From Mytilus californianus (Eukaryota; Mollusca; Bivalvia; Mytilida; Mytilidae): 64,000 nucleotides of DNA. The stretch is from positions 76,529,558-76,593,557 of the forward strand of contig NW_026262668.1 of assembly GCF_021869535.1 (NCBI RefSeq), given 5' to 3'. Of this stretch, positions 34,013 to 45,194 are shown piece by piece; position 1 is the stretch's first letter, and the number at the start of each line of letters is the position of its first letter. The notes under the pieces are model-generated. The model had not been told where the DNA came from. It did no database searches and saw nothing but the letters and a program-made list of their open reading frames with translations. The position numbers and the translations under genes are program-made.

Positions 34013-34739
34013 GTAAGTATGTGTCTTTACTTTAATTAACTGACTGTACGTCTTATAAATGTTATTACACGTGATACGTTAGGGAAAGAAAAATAAATAA
34101 AGATGGCAAAGTGTATAAGTAGTATCCGGAATCTGTCATGTATTCTCACACTACCAATAATAACTTTTGAAAAGAATGTTGATGTCATCTGTGACCACGA
34201 AAATAGTACGACAGAAATCACTTTTTAGGTTTTGTAAATGTATATCTGTGACAACTGATGATACAATTTGTAGTAATTAAAATCAACCATTTGGCATAAA
34301 ATATTTTAAGCATTTCTATTGTTCGGTCGATCCACAGATGAACCTGTTAAGGATAAGAAGAAGAAAACCCTATCAAATTCTTTCATCTTATGGATTTTGA
34401 TAGTTCGTATTGACCCTGTTGAACAAAAACAAAAGCGGGTTAGTAATAGTAAAATTATTTAGTAACGTATACAAATAGTAAGTTATGTATATTTTCTAAT
34501 CATGTTATTTAAGGTCTTTTTTTCTCGTCTGCGATGAAAGTCGCAAAATGCGAGACATAATACTTACAATCCGGAGAAGGCGTAAACTATTTGTTTAAAG
34601 CTTTCTGTTTCAGAAGGCAGAAGACCTGGATGCTTCTTACCTTGTATGTAGATGCCTTATGTTACGATACGAAGTTTCCGTCTATCATATGTCCATTGTG
34701 CTTGACCTCATTTTAATGGTTCATCGACTACTTGAAAAC

Positions 34740-35470
34740 TTTTTATAGTTTTTTTTTGTCATATGAACTACTCACTAATTATGAGTAATAGGATATCTAT
34801 ATTTGGTATTTGGGATACTTGCAAGGTGTATTTGTCTGTCAGATAGGGTTCACATGACCTCAAACTCATATGAGTATTCAAGGTTAAGTTTTCGTGGTCA
34901 AGTCCGTATCTAAGATATCATAAGCATATAGGTCAACTATATTTGATTATGGAATGATTATAAGGTGGACATGTCCGGTTTTATCTGACACTAACCTTTT
35001 TCATGGTTCATTGGACAATGTTTAATTACCTGGTCTCGTCAGTTTATCAATAATCATAACCAATAGGTTAATTGTATTTGTTTTACGGAATGATTGTAAG
35101 GTGTACATGTCTGTATGGCATGGTTTATCTAACTTTGATCTTATTTTCATGTTTTATTAGAAAATTTTAATTTTCATGGTTATATCTAGTTTTTTTTAAT
35201 TACTATAAGCGATAATTCAACTATTTTAAATGAATGCATGGTAAACATGCTGTCTGGCAGGGTTCGTTTAACCTGAACCTCGTTGTTCATGGATCTTTGG
35301 CCAATGTTCAGTTTTCGTAATTAGGTCTGTTTCTTAGGAGATAATAGCAGTTAGCTTACTATATTAAGTGTATAGTATGATTGTAAGGTGTACATGTCCT
35401 TCTGGGGTCTGACTGTTCCTGACCTTGACCCCATTCTCACGAATATGTGATATTTGTAGTAAAACCTTCA
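34740..35470 (+). repeat. tandem ~175-bp repeat element (TGTAAGGTGTACATGTCC core), copy 1
   Basis: It begins with TCACTAATTATGAGTAATAGG and TTGGTATTTGGGATACTTGC, then about four diverged units containing GATTGTAAGGTGTACATGTC, TGACCT..CATTTTCATGGTTCATTGG and a TTTCTCAGATACTATAAGC-like string. The same start and units recur at 39305-40216. The right terminus is missing here. It is in intron 5. Confidence 0.75.
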
Positions 35471-35561
35471 TATAACAGACTTTCAACATAAGTTCATACA
35501 CAATAAGAAAAGCAGGCAAGCCATTTCAGTGTATGCACTCATTTTTAGAGCTTACATTTTA

Positions 35562-35839
35562 GGGAGCTACCATTTGATTTTTATGGGGGGTTAGGTTGAA
35601 ATTTGAAAAAAAGGCAGGACAGAAGTTTTGAGTAAAAAAAAAGGCAGGACGAGCAACTTGGCAAAAAAAAAGGCAGGATGACAATTTATTTAAAAAAAGT
35701 CAGGATAAACTAATAAAAAAAGGCAGGACCGAATAGAGTGAAAAATAAAAAGGCAGGACAGAGATTACAACTAAAAAAAAAGGCAGGACAAAATTTTCCA
35801 TCCTAGCCCCCCCCCCATAAAAATCAAATGGAAGCTCCC
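35562..35839 (+). mobile_element. 278-bp MITE with GGCAGGAC internal repeats
   Basis: Terminal inverted repeats of about 28 bp: GGGAGCTACCATTTGATTTT... at 35562 and its complement ...AAAATCAAATGGAAGCTCCC ending at 35839, with one mismatch in the first 20 positions. Each side is flanked by TTTA (35558-35561 and 35840-35843). The inner ends are a G run and a C run. The interior has seven AAAAAGGCAGGAC-type motifs (one as GTCAGGAT) spaced irregularly. No coding capacity. It ends 25 bases before the first base of the terminal exon of the Ig gene. Confidence 0.85.
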
Positions 35840-35864
35840 TTTAGTATTTGATTTTCTTTTCCAG

Positions 35865-36187
35865 CTATAGATATGTGCACATGTCCCTGTTCTTTCAAAA
35901 AAAAGATCAATTTTTGGAAAATGAAAAATTTTACTAAGGAAGAAATGTTAGCCTATATGGAACCGTCCTTAAAAAAGGTCCTTGACGAAATGAAGCTCGA
36001 AAAGGAAAAATTGTCACAATCCATTCGTAAACGTACCAGTGCAAAAGATGACAGGAAATCGTCCACGCAGATTGGAATTGCGGGTATAGTTTTCATTGTT
36101 GCTACGTTCGGAGTGATAATTGTTTTCGATATTGTTTCCATAAAAAGGTATGTGCAAAACGTCAGAGAAGCGTTTAATATAACCTAA
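35865..36187 (+). CDS. IgSF transmembrane protein, terminal exon: CxCPC stalk, TM helix, tail
   Basis: Acceptor TTTTCTTTTCCAG (to 35864), phase 1, stop TAA at 36185-36187. The exon encodes 107 residues: CTCPC at 5-9, a charged, probably helical stalk (about 20-57, with KEEMLAYMEPSLKKVLDEMK), the conserved-looking string LSQSIRKRTSAKDDRKSS at 50-67, a hydrophobic helix IGIAGIVFIVATFGVIIVF at 70-88, and a short basic tail (SIKRYVQNVREAF) with no ITAM or ITIM. This places the Ig domains outside the cell. I recall the arrangement CxCPC - L(S)xxxRKxTSAxDxRxSSxxIG - TM from many uncharacterised mollusc membrane proteins with unrelated ectodomains; its function is not known to me. No kinase or signalling domain is visible. 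Confidence 0.9.
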
Positions 36188-37194
36188 TCATCAGGTTTAT
36201 ACCTTGAATTATTAATATTGGAATATTGTCGTTAGAATACACTTCCATATACACTTATTTGTATATGTGAGTATAGGTATCTGGAATTCAAAAACTAAGT
36301 TACAACCAAGTCTTGAACATTAGTAATATATTTATCACTTTTTCGAAAATCTAATGATTGATTCCAGTATTAATAGTTTTAGAGGCAAATTTAAAATTTT
36401 GTTTACGTTGATACAAAGCCAGGTCGTTTTTGTTTTGCCTTATTCTATAAAGAAAGCTTCGGCCAAATTTGCAATAACATCAAATGTATGCCAAGCTTTC
36501 TCTGATTTGCAGAATTCAATTTGGAATCTCTGGTGTTTTTTTTTATTAAAATCATTGCAGCTTTGTTTATAAACAATAAACCCCTTTGAATGGTTAGACA
36601 GTCATCAATATTGACAGAAAAAAATCGGTAAATAAAAAGATGTGTTAATTTGTTAACTTGCACACGCTTTGAAATAATATAGATCTCAACCGTTGCCCCA
36701 AAAGATATTCACACATTAATTCTACTATGTGTTTTCCTATTCACTGTCAAAATAAATATTTGGCTACTCCATGGTTATTAAGCCCAATTTTCAACAGCAT
36801 TAGCCTCTATTGGCATAAAATTAAATAATCTCAAAATAACGTCAATTTAAAGGCGTAGTGGTTAAATTGTGTCAGCCTTGCTTGTCTAATATTCATATTT
36901 TCTGAAAGGATTTTTCTCCTGAAGCTATCATATATTTTTTCTATGATTTTAACGGGGCAAATAACCCAAAACATGATATTTTTCCTGAAGAAAAATTTTC
37001 ATTTTAATTTACTATGCCACTGCTGGTGGAGTTTTTATTCCTCGAGGGTATCACCAGCCCAGTAGTCAGCACTTCTGTGTTGACATGAACTATCATTGAT
37101 ATGGTCATAATTATAAATTAACTGTTTAGAAAACTTTGAATTTTTGAAATACTAAGGCTTTTCTACCTCAGGAATAGATTACCTTAGCTGTATT
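36188..37194. other. 3' flank of the Ig gene
   Basis: Probable 3' untranslated region followed by noncoding DNA. AATAAA occurs at 36575-36580 and again near 36750; either could be the polyadenylation signal, but no clear GT-rich downstream element marks one of them. Frames at 36354-36572 and 36445-36663 have no domain. Confidence 0.45.
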
Positions 37195-37350
37195 TCGCAA
37201 AACTGTTAGCAGTTTTTGGTCCTCAATGTTCTTCAACTTCATACTTTATTTGGCCTTTTTATCTTTTTTTGATTCGAGCGTCACTGATGAGTCTTTTGTA
37301 GACGAAATGCGCGTCTGGCGCAAATACAAAATTTCAAACCTGGTATCTAT
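37195..37350 (+). repeat. dispersed repeat with TAGACGAAATGCGCGTCTGG motif
   Basis: TTTGGTCCTCAATGTTCTTC, TTTATTTGGCCTTTTTATC, CACTGATGAGTCTTTTGTAG and GCGCGTCTGGCGCAAATA are strings I recall as one of the most common mussel dispersed repeats. A minus-oriented copy is at 50340-50465 and a partial one at 20770-20830. Confidence 0.7.
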
Positions 37351-37489
37351 GATGAGTTTATTTACTAGAGTTATGACTTGTTTTGTAAAAAAATATAGTT
37401 ATATGATAACAGCGTAATCATCCTTTCAAATGATTGATTTTTAGTTTACTTAGCTAGAAAATACAGATCAACACTATACTTTTTAAGAC

Positions 37490-37740
37490 CTCAAAGTTGA
37501 CTGTGGTATAGATATATGGTACTCCCTTGCTCTTTTTCCGACGGACGGTAAAAACCCTTGCCAAATGGGGCGTCCGTTTAGCTGTGCGGGATGTATACAT
37601 TCGCAGCAACGATCGGTCAGAAAGGTGAAGCTCTCTGCACGTTTAAAACCCTTGTAGCAACTCTTTGAGGGGTCCGTAGGTGGCCAGTTGCAATGCTTAA
37701 TTTCTGTCCCTACTTATACATTGAGAAAAGTAGAGTACTG
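37490..37740 (+). repeat. dispersed repeat (same family as 4985-5230)
   Basis: GGACGGTAAAAACCCTTGCC, AGCAACGATCGGTCAGAAAGG, AACCCTTGTAGCAACTC and GGTCCGTAGGTGGCCAGTTGC parallel the sequence at 5055-5175. Confidence 0.6.
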
Positions 37741-39304
37741 TTCAAGCAGTTACCTTGCAGTCCATTCAGTACTGCTCAGTAGCGTTTTATATAATGATGT
37801 TAATGTGTACAGGTGAATAACAGCTACTGAACAGTCTGAATATAGACTGAACCGATCTTATATGACCGCAAGCGAATAGTCTGAACAGTACTAAATTCAA
37901 CCCAGTGGATAAGTATAAAAATTGACTTTAAGACTGAAAATGACTTAACAACTTTATTGTTCAATCTCCTAAAAGCTGTTTATATCAAAATGAGCGTTTA
38001 AAATGAAAATGGTTTACTAGTGATTATTAATTTGTTTAAAATGTGGCACTGGACGTAAAGCAAATAAAAATAAATCAACTATACTTGTATTCTCGTTATC
38101 TTTGAATGTTTGTTTTATTTCTATTTTTGATTTTCGGCCCTGTGCTCTCCTTGTAATGGTCTAGAGCCCTCTGTTGAATGGCAGTTATTTTTTTCCTTAG
38201 ATTTCATTATCAGGGTGGCATATTATTTAGAACGCTATTTTATGTTGCCTCAGTCTTGCATTGTATTGTTGATATTCTCTTAAAGATGTATCATTCCCCG
38301 TATCTCCTTGGATACCATTTACTAGTAAGTCTAAATTTTAAATACAGATTTTATATCGACTTTCCAAAGGGCCAATGTTTACTGTTACCATCAAATTAAT
38401 TCCGCTGGTATCCGTGCGTCATTTATGAAACTCGCATTTTGGTCATTTCCTCATCTCCTGCGAAACCACAATTTCATTTAAAACAAACGTCGGCGGAATA
38501 TTCCATGGAGATAATTAATAACCTTCAATGTTCTGGATCGGACGCCTCGATTTGTTTTCTAACGAAAAATGGTTCATAAAAATCAGTTAAATGAGAAACC
38601 CCCTAAAAAGCAAAATGATAAAACGAATACCTGATCCCCCTCATTTGCTCGAATCAGATGTTAAAACGGCCGGCCAGGATAATTCTAATGTTTGCTTTTT
38701 TTAAATATTTTGTAGTGGGGCAATATTCAGTGTGGAACTGAACGTAACATTCAATCATTTCAACAATACAATTTCGAACATCCATCTTGTTTTTTTTTAT
38801 TATCCAAGCAAACAAATATTCTGTTTTATAATTACTAGTATGATGTACGTTGTGATTTTATTATATTTTTTATTCATAATTGATCGTTATTATACGTAAA
38901 ACTGTTTGTATAATTTTCTGTTTCGTTTGTGTATTATTTTTAAATTGTTAAATGTGTCATATAGATGGGAAAGTTCAATGGCGTCTTCAGATGACCTGTT
39001 ATCATTTATCAGCATATAATAAGGCATAGATCGATTACACGAAAAATTCAATGACCCATGTCAAGGGTCATATAAATAGTTAGAATATTGTCAGAATATC
39101 TTTGCTATTATTGCATTTTACTATAATAGTTTTGGTGTATTTTTTATCTCAACATTTAGAGTTACAAAACAAAAATTTAATAGTTGCCTCCAATTTTAAA
39201 ATTGATGTATATTTTATGAATTTTATTGTTAATGTTAGTAACCATATTTTGAGTTAAACAAACAATCAAGGTAACAAACAGTTGTCTATATCATATTATC
39301 CGTA
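37741..39304. other. intergenic, no gene recognised
   Basis: The frame at 38178-38399 has hydrophobic stretches but no recognised domain or context. A fragment CACTGGACGTAAAGCAAATA at 38047 belongs to the repeat family of 5310-5330. Otherwise nothing distinguishable. Confidence 0.45.
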
Positions 39305-40216
39305 GTTTATTTTTTTCTCATATAAATTTCTCACTTATTATGAGTAATTGGATAGTTATATTTGGTACATGGGATCCTTGCAAGGTCTACATGTCCTTCA
39401 GACAGGGTTCATCTGACCCCGACCACATTTCATGGATCAGTGATCAAGGTTAAAGATATGTGATAATGTCCGTTTCTCAGATACTATAAGGAGAAGGTCA
39501 ACTTTATTTGGTGTAAGGAATGATTGATAAGTGTACATGTCCGACTGCCAGGTTTAATCTGACTTTGACCTTATTTCAATGGTTTTTGGTCAATATTCAG
39601 TTTTTGTGTTAGATACTAAAAGCAGAAGGTGAACTATATTTAGTGTATGGAATCGTTTATAAGGTACAACTTGCAGGTTTTATCTACCCTTAATCTCATT
39701 TCCATGGTTCATTGGTCAGTGTTAAATGTTTGCGTTTTGGTGTATTTCCCAGATACACACATGTACTTTAAGTAACGGGTTAACTATAATTGGTGTATGG
39801 AATGTTTGTAAGGTACATGTTCGACTGGAAGGGTTCACCAACCTTCAACTCATTTTCATGGTTAATTGGTCAGTGTTAAGTTTTTGTGTTTTTATCTGTT
39901 TCTGAGATACTTTATGTAATAAATAAACTATGTTTTGTTTATGGAACGATTGTAAGGTGTACATGTATCAGGCAGGTATGATTTATCATCTTACCTTGAC
40001 CTCATTTTCGTGGTTCATTTGTTAATGTAAAGTTTTCATGGCGAGGTCTTTTCATTAGCAATAGGTTAATTAATTTTGGGGAATGGAATGATTGTAAGGA
40101 ATTAAAAAAAAGATTTTAGTCCAAATAGTTCCATTTAAGACAAATATTCTTTTTTGTTGTACCAAAGTTATGGGAAAATGCCAGGTGAGGGCTACAGGCT
40201 CTTTGGAGCTTCTACT
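39305..40216 (-). mobile_element. tandem ~175-bp core element with family-T-like terminus, copy 2
   Basis: It starts like 34740 (TCACTTATTATGAGTAATTGG) and carries about five diverged core units (GGAATGATTGTAAGGT, TGACCTCATTTTCATGGTTC). It ends with CAGGTGAGGGCTACAGGCTC, TTTGGAGCTTCTAC, a variant of the AGGTGAGCGACACAGGCTCT end of the element at 24121. So the terminal module of family T is combined here with a third, unrelated tandem core. Orientation is assigned by that terminus. No coding capacity. Confidence 0.65.
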
Positions 40217-41276
40217 TAATTTCAACTGATGAAAGGTTCATGATCGTTCATCCCTGTTGATAAAAATAGTTGTTAAGAACTCATTCTATGGATTGATTTT
40301 TTTCCAAAACTTTAGTCAAAATCAAATTTGGCGAGGCTTCAACATTTTAGTATTTAAGTAATGTATATGTATGGTTTTTAATGATGTTTTTATTGTTATA
40401 TGATCTAGATGTGGTACTTTATTCATTAATGTATCATTTATTTTTATAATAAGCCACACTTTTATCAAAGAAAAGATTTACCTAGAATGTGCTACAATTA
40501 CCTGTTTCACGTAGATAATAAGAAATAACGTTACCAAATAGCATTGATAGTGCTCTCAGATCCCTATTGCACTTACTGTACTTTTTATGTGTTAAGTATG
40601 TCGTACACAAATTCTGATTTTTGTTTATGTTATGGATCTAATGCAAATTAGTGGTTTACAACAATACAAACTTTTAAATAAACTAATCATCCTGTTCAAA
40701 TTCAAACCTGTCCAAATTGTCTGACTTAAATTTAAACTTGTCACAAAAGAACATATAACGACACGTGTCTTATAAAATATCAAATAAAGACGAACGACCA
40801 TACCACAATACGGTATATGATGTATGGGTCCATATGCATCATGACAACATACATATTTCAAATTACACTTTAAAGTTTTGTAGTTAAACCTTTATCAAGG
40901 AGTCTTTAAAAGATAGCGAGTCCCTCCTCCAATCTGCATTAAGCTAGTTTTACAAGTGCTGAGAAATTAAAGCTATCACAAAAATTAAATGAATGGGGCT
41001 ATGCCATATTGAAGCATTATCCCATATTTTTAAATCATTTTGATTCTGTAAAGGAGTAAGTATGGTAAGACCCCTTTTTGGCCTCAAAATATAGCATTTT
41101 TACAAATTTGTTAAAAACGTATTTTTTTTGGCTATTTATTGGAAAGTAGAATATGTTGTTACAAAAATATGGATTTGTTTTTGACAATGCAATGTACATG
41201 CATCCGTTACTAGCATCATCAATTTATGCAAAATTACTTAAATCTTCACAATTTTAGCATTTGTGCTAATTTTTAG
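40217..41276. other. intergenic, no gene recognised
   Basis: AT-rich. The minus-strand frame at 40625-40861 (78 codons) shows no domain. Nothing else is distinguishable. Confidence 0.45.
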
Positions 41277-41421
41277 ACGTTTTTTGTCTAAAATGGAAGT
41301 GGCTGCACTTGTGTTCAGTCTTAATATTTAAATATATGTTGTATTTGATGATAATACATAACATATATAAATATTGAGATTGAACACGAATACAGCCACT
41401 TAAATTTTAGACAAAAACATT
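41277..41421. repeat. long inverted repeat (~60-bp arms, short loop)
   Basis: The arm GTCTAAAATGGAAGTGGCTG... from 41286 pairs with ...CAGCCACTTAAATTTTAGAC ending at 41412, with scattered mismatches and a loop of about 10 bases near 41345-41355. The pairing continues weakly outward (CGTTTTTTGTC / GACAAAAACATTTG). It is most likely a palindromic MITE or foldback remnant. A transcribed hairpin would form a long dsRNA stem. No promoter or target duplication was identified. Confidence 0.7.
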
Positions 41422-41879
41422 TGAAAAGTGACGTTTTATGGTATATTTGATAGATTCTTCATATTTAAGCTGGAATTTGGACGTCTTTAAAGACCAAATC
41501 AGTTCAAATGTTTTACATACACTTATTGTATCGACTAAAGTAGACACTTAAGTGTATAAAAAAATGTCAGAAATCTTTCATCAGATGTACTTCAAATTGT
41601 AGGGCAAAATTAGCCCTTACCGGACCTTCTCCTTTCCTGACGAGAACAGTTTTGTATTTCTGTAATATGGATAGAAATTAATTGGTTTTTTCTTTATTTT
41701 ACTGTTATCTGATGAAAACAAATAGCTTTAAAACAATTTGCATTACGACTCGAACTGTTTTTAAATGGGACCACTCAAATTTATTCCAAATGAATGTTTT
41801 GAGCTGATTTGGTTAAAAATCCTTGATGCACGGAAGGCAAATATTGATATCAAGTTCATATGAAGAACATGAGTTTCAA
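41422..41879. other. intergenic, no gene recognised
   Basis: Nothing supported. The frame at 41823-42008 runs into the following dispersed repeat. Confidence 0.45.
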
Positions 41880-42180
41880 AGAATAAAACAACAATCCCGT
41901 CCTCTTTTTCTCGAATGTGTCCTACCGAATTTAACTTATCACCGGGTTTTTATATGGGCAACAAGACATGGGTGCCACATGTGGAGCAGGATCTTCCGAA
42001 GCACCTGAGATCACCCCCGGTTTTTGGTGGGTTTCGGGTTGCTCATTCTTCAGTTTTCTATATTGTGTAAGTGTACTGTTGTTTTCGTCGATTTTCGTTT
42101 TTTTTTGCCATGGCATTGTCAGTTTGTTTTCGACTTATGAATTTGCATACACCTTTTGTATCTTTCGCCTCTTTTTAAAA
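41880..42180 (+). repeat. dispersed repeat R1
   Basis: CAATCCCGTCCTCTTTTTCTC, GGGTGCCACATGTGGAGCAGG, TTTTTGGTGGGTTTCGGGTT, GCCATGGCATTGTCAGTTTG and CCTTTTGTATCTTTCGCC follow in the standard R1 order. The overlapping frames here (plus and minus) are repeat by-products. Confidence 0.75.
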
Positions 42181-42680
42181 ATAACAATATCAACAGCAAT
42201 AATAGTGAAGATATCTTTGAGAGGAATTCTAACAGAGTGCGTTGTTCTTGACCTATTTCTATTTTATGAAAGTTGAAAAGTGACGAAAATAGTTGTTGTC
42301 ACCGAGAATTAACCTTTTTAGACTTATGACGCAGATAAGTTATCCTACTTATAATAAAAAAATGAAATGCCGTCTGAGAGTTCTTGTCCAGTACGTAGAA
42401 TGTATTGTTAAACATCTTTTCATTGTGTGGAATTTTTAATAAACATCATGAGAAAACATAATTTTCCTTCTTTATATGTACAATATGAAATGAGCATTTT
42501 GCAATTTCACGATAGCTTATGATTTTCAGCATTTTAAAATTCAGCTTGATACATATTTGATATCAGACAAACACTCAATTAGACAAAAATATATGAACTA
42601 ATTTACCTAACAAGTAATTTTAAAGAAACATGGTATATTTAAGACCTGCTAATTGAAACGGACTTTCAACATAAATCGTT

Positions 42681-43941
42681 ATATATATGTTACAGTGAAT
42701 TTTTATAAACAGGGATTATGTAGAGTCCCTGATTTTTCAGGGATTTTCCATAATCACTAAAATCATTAGTGATTATATATAATGCCTGAAAATAACCAGT
42801 GATTTTACATAATCACTGAAAATTTTATGAATTATTTTACAAATTCCCTGATATTATTTCAGGGATTATCAATAATACAATAATACGAAGATCCTTTGTT
42901 TAAAAAATAATAAATCATCTGTTTTTCTCACTCTATTAAGGTTAACGTTGACAATTTTCATTCCCTGTCCATTTATCAAATCTAATTTGAATAATGAAAT
43001 GTTATTATGTAAATATCCAGTGATATGGTATTTCACTGTGTTGAAGCACATTAACTCGTAAACAAAAAAAGTATTCAAAATTAAAATTAATAATACCAAG
43101 ATTCTCAATGATAGTGATATCTGCACATGTATGCCATGAATTTATTGTTTGCCCAAAACAGCGCCAAATGCCCATTCATGTTCTGAATATAAATACACAG
43201 TGCATGTAATTTGCTGTCAAACAAATGACGATGAAGGTTATTAAACATCTGTTTTATGTTTTCTCTGTTCCAATGAACAAGGAATTCAAACTTAACAAAC
43301 TAATACAACTAAACGTATTGAACAGACAGAACGCATGCTTGGCAGATTGGGCATAATTTTGGAGGAGGCAAACATTGGATGTAATGTTTTGATACCTATT
43401 CTGCATGTTGATCGCTGAAAGGGAGACCCAAAATATCTAATGGCCATTGTTCATGAAAGGACTGAAAAGGTTATTGCCTGGCTACGAAACATTACATTTT
43501 GCTTTGATCCTACACAAAAAATCAATTTGAACAGGCTGATTCACTTTTTGGTACCTTCAGATGTTTCTAAAGCATACTTTTTTTCGCTTCAACGTGTGGT
43601 AAAATCATAATTCAATACGAGAAGGTCAAGGTGTTTTTTAAAATGGATGTTGTTGCAAAACAAAACCGAAAAGAAGAGCATGCAAATGACTGATTGGTAA
43701 ATGTGCAATAGTAGATGTCATCCAAATTTACAACGCAGTTGGTAAAAAATAAATGATTTATATTAGAGCAACATTTTGATATTTATGTTTTAACGATGTT
43801 TTAACATGATTTGTATAACTTTTATTCTTTGTCTCTTCATTCCAGTTATTATGTATAATCCCTGACATTTGTTCTGGAAAATTTTAGTGATTATACATAA
43901 TCCATAATCCCTAATTATACACATTTACTGTAACATATATA
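42681..43941. mobile_element. 1.26-kb element with ~38-bp terminal inverted repeats
   Basis: The left end TATATATGTTACAGTGAATT...AGGGATTATG (from 42682) pairs with the right end CATAATCCCT...TTTACTGTAACATATATA (to 43941), about 30 of 38 positions matching. CGTT flanks both sides (42677-42680, 43942-43945), a possible 4-bp target duplication. Subterminal regions are full of AGGGATTATG/CATAATCACT motifs in both orientations, as expected of transposase-binding repeats. The interior includes a decayed coding segment (43296-43610), so this may be a deletion derivative of an autonomous DNA transposon. Superfamily not assigned. Confidence 0.7.
43296..43610 (+). pseudogene. unidentified coding segment inside the TIR element
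   Basis: A 104-codon frame with a single in-frame TGA (43416-43418), where CGA is a likely ancestor, ends at TAA 43608-43610. The translation is protein-like and not low-complexity: TERMLGRLGIILEEANIGCN, VLIPILHVDR, then after the TGA KGDPKYLMAIVHERTEKVIA, FDPTQKINLNRLIHFLVPSD. It has balanced charge, Ile/Leu heptad-like spacing and no start codon of its own nearby. I do not recognise the family. Its position between terminal inverted repeats suggests part of a transposon protein, but a captured host exon is also possible. Confidence 0.5.
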
Positions 43942-43945
43942 CGTT

Positions 43946-45194
43946 TCATTTCAAACAGTATTTATCTGTGATATGCAGCTTTGACCTGTCCACAATATTT
44001 TTATGATTGTTTTGTATTTTTGTGGCTTATATATTATAGATCAAATGGATTTACTTACTTGCTCAGACTTTTTTCTTGTATGAAATTGGTCAATAAACTG
44101 ACATTTTTGTTTGATTCAGATTTAGTTTTTCAGTAATGTATAATGTATTTATTTGAACTATTAGCCGTACGCCTAACGAGATATTATAAATCTCATGGAA
44201 GATGAAATTGATTTAGAATTAAGAATTGTTCTAATAATAATAAAAAAAAGGTGGCAGAGAGTACAAAGATGGCATTCTATTAATTTTAAAGTGATATCTT
44301 CATCTATATCCAAACAAAGCATTGGATAAAGTTTAGATTACTTGGATTGTACTATTAAGTATGCATGAATGATGCATGTGACCAATCGCAAATCTCAAAG
44401 TCTAATACATATTTGTACCAAGTCTTATTGAAAAAAAGTAATGGCGTCAAAGACAGCATCCTTTTATAAAGTATGTGAAATAGATTTTGTTGTTGTTATT
44501 ATTATCCTTAGTTTCAACAACGTTTCAGATGCTGAGATGATTTCATTATTGGTATATAGATATTCAATGTAAAGAATGGGAGCTTCATTTCGTTTTCATA
44601 ATATCTGATATGTTGTTTTGATATTATTATAATAAATTATGTAACTTTCATTATCTTGTTTTATATGTTTTATGTCCAAACTAAAAGGTTTTACACAACT
44701 ACACGAAGGTACAAGACATTCATCAATATCATACCTATATTTTTTTTTAATAACACATTCAGCAATACAAAATATGTTGATAATGAGCATTTAATGGAAA
44801 TGAATAAAAAATTTGGCTGTAAAAATAATTTGGAGAACAACGCACAATAATCGACTTTTCAACACATAAACGTGTAGGAAAGATGATTAATCCTTATGAG
44901 GTATTTAACCAAACATTCACAAATAAACACAAAATGGTCGCCTACATGTGAAAAACTAATAGGTAAATAAAACAACAAAAGTTAACCGTTGTTCAAATGC
45001 CATCAATCGATTGAGAATACAAATCAAGACAACAAACAAAAAACAAAGGGAATCGCATCAACTCAAAAAGGAACGAGACTGGGTGCTAGGGCAAGCGTCT
45101 TCTGCAATGCATGCACCACCCGCCATTCGAACCCCTACTGAGTAATAAAGATCAGATTCTTTTAGTTTTAAGTACGGAATGCATGAGAACACTT
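43946..45194. other. intergenic, no gene recognised
   Basis: AT-rich. Frames at 44596-44790 and 44656-44850 overlap on opposite strands and show no domain. Near 45090-45150 a short stretch (GCAAGCGTCTTCTGCAATGC, CGCCATTCGAACCCC) has a tRNA-like B-box, but no cloverleaf can be drawn. Confidence 0.4.

Noticed and set aside
35605..35800. GGCAGGAC repeats as a splicing enhancer array of the Ig gene
   Set aside because: They lie between terminal inverted repeats with flanking TTTA, so they are the interior of a MITE; any splicing effect would be secondary.
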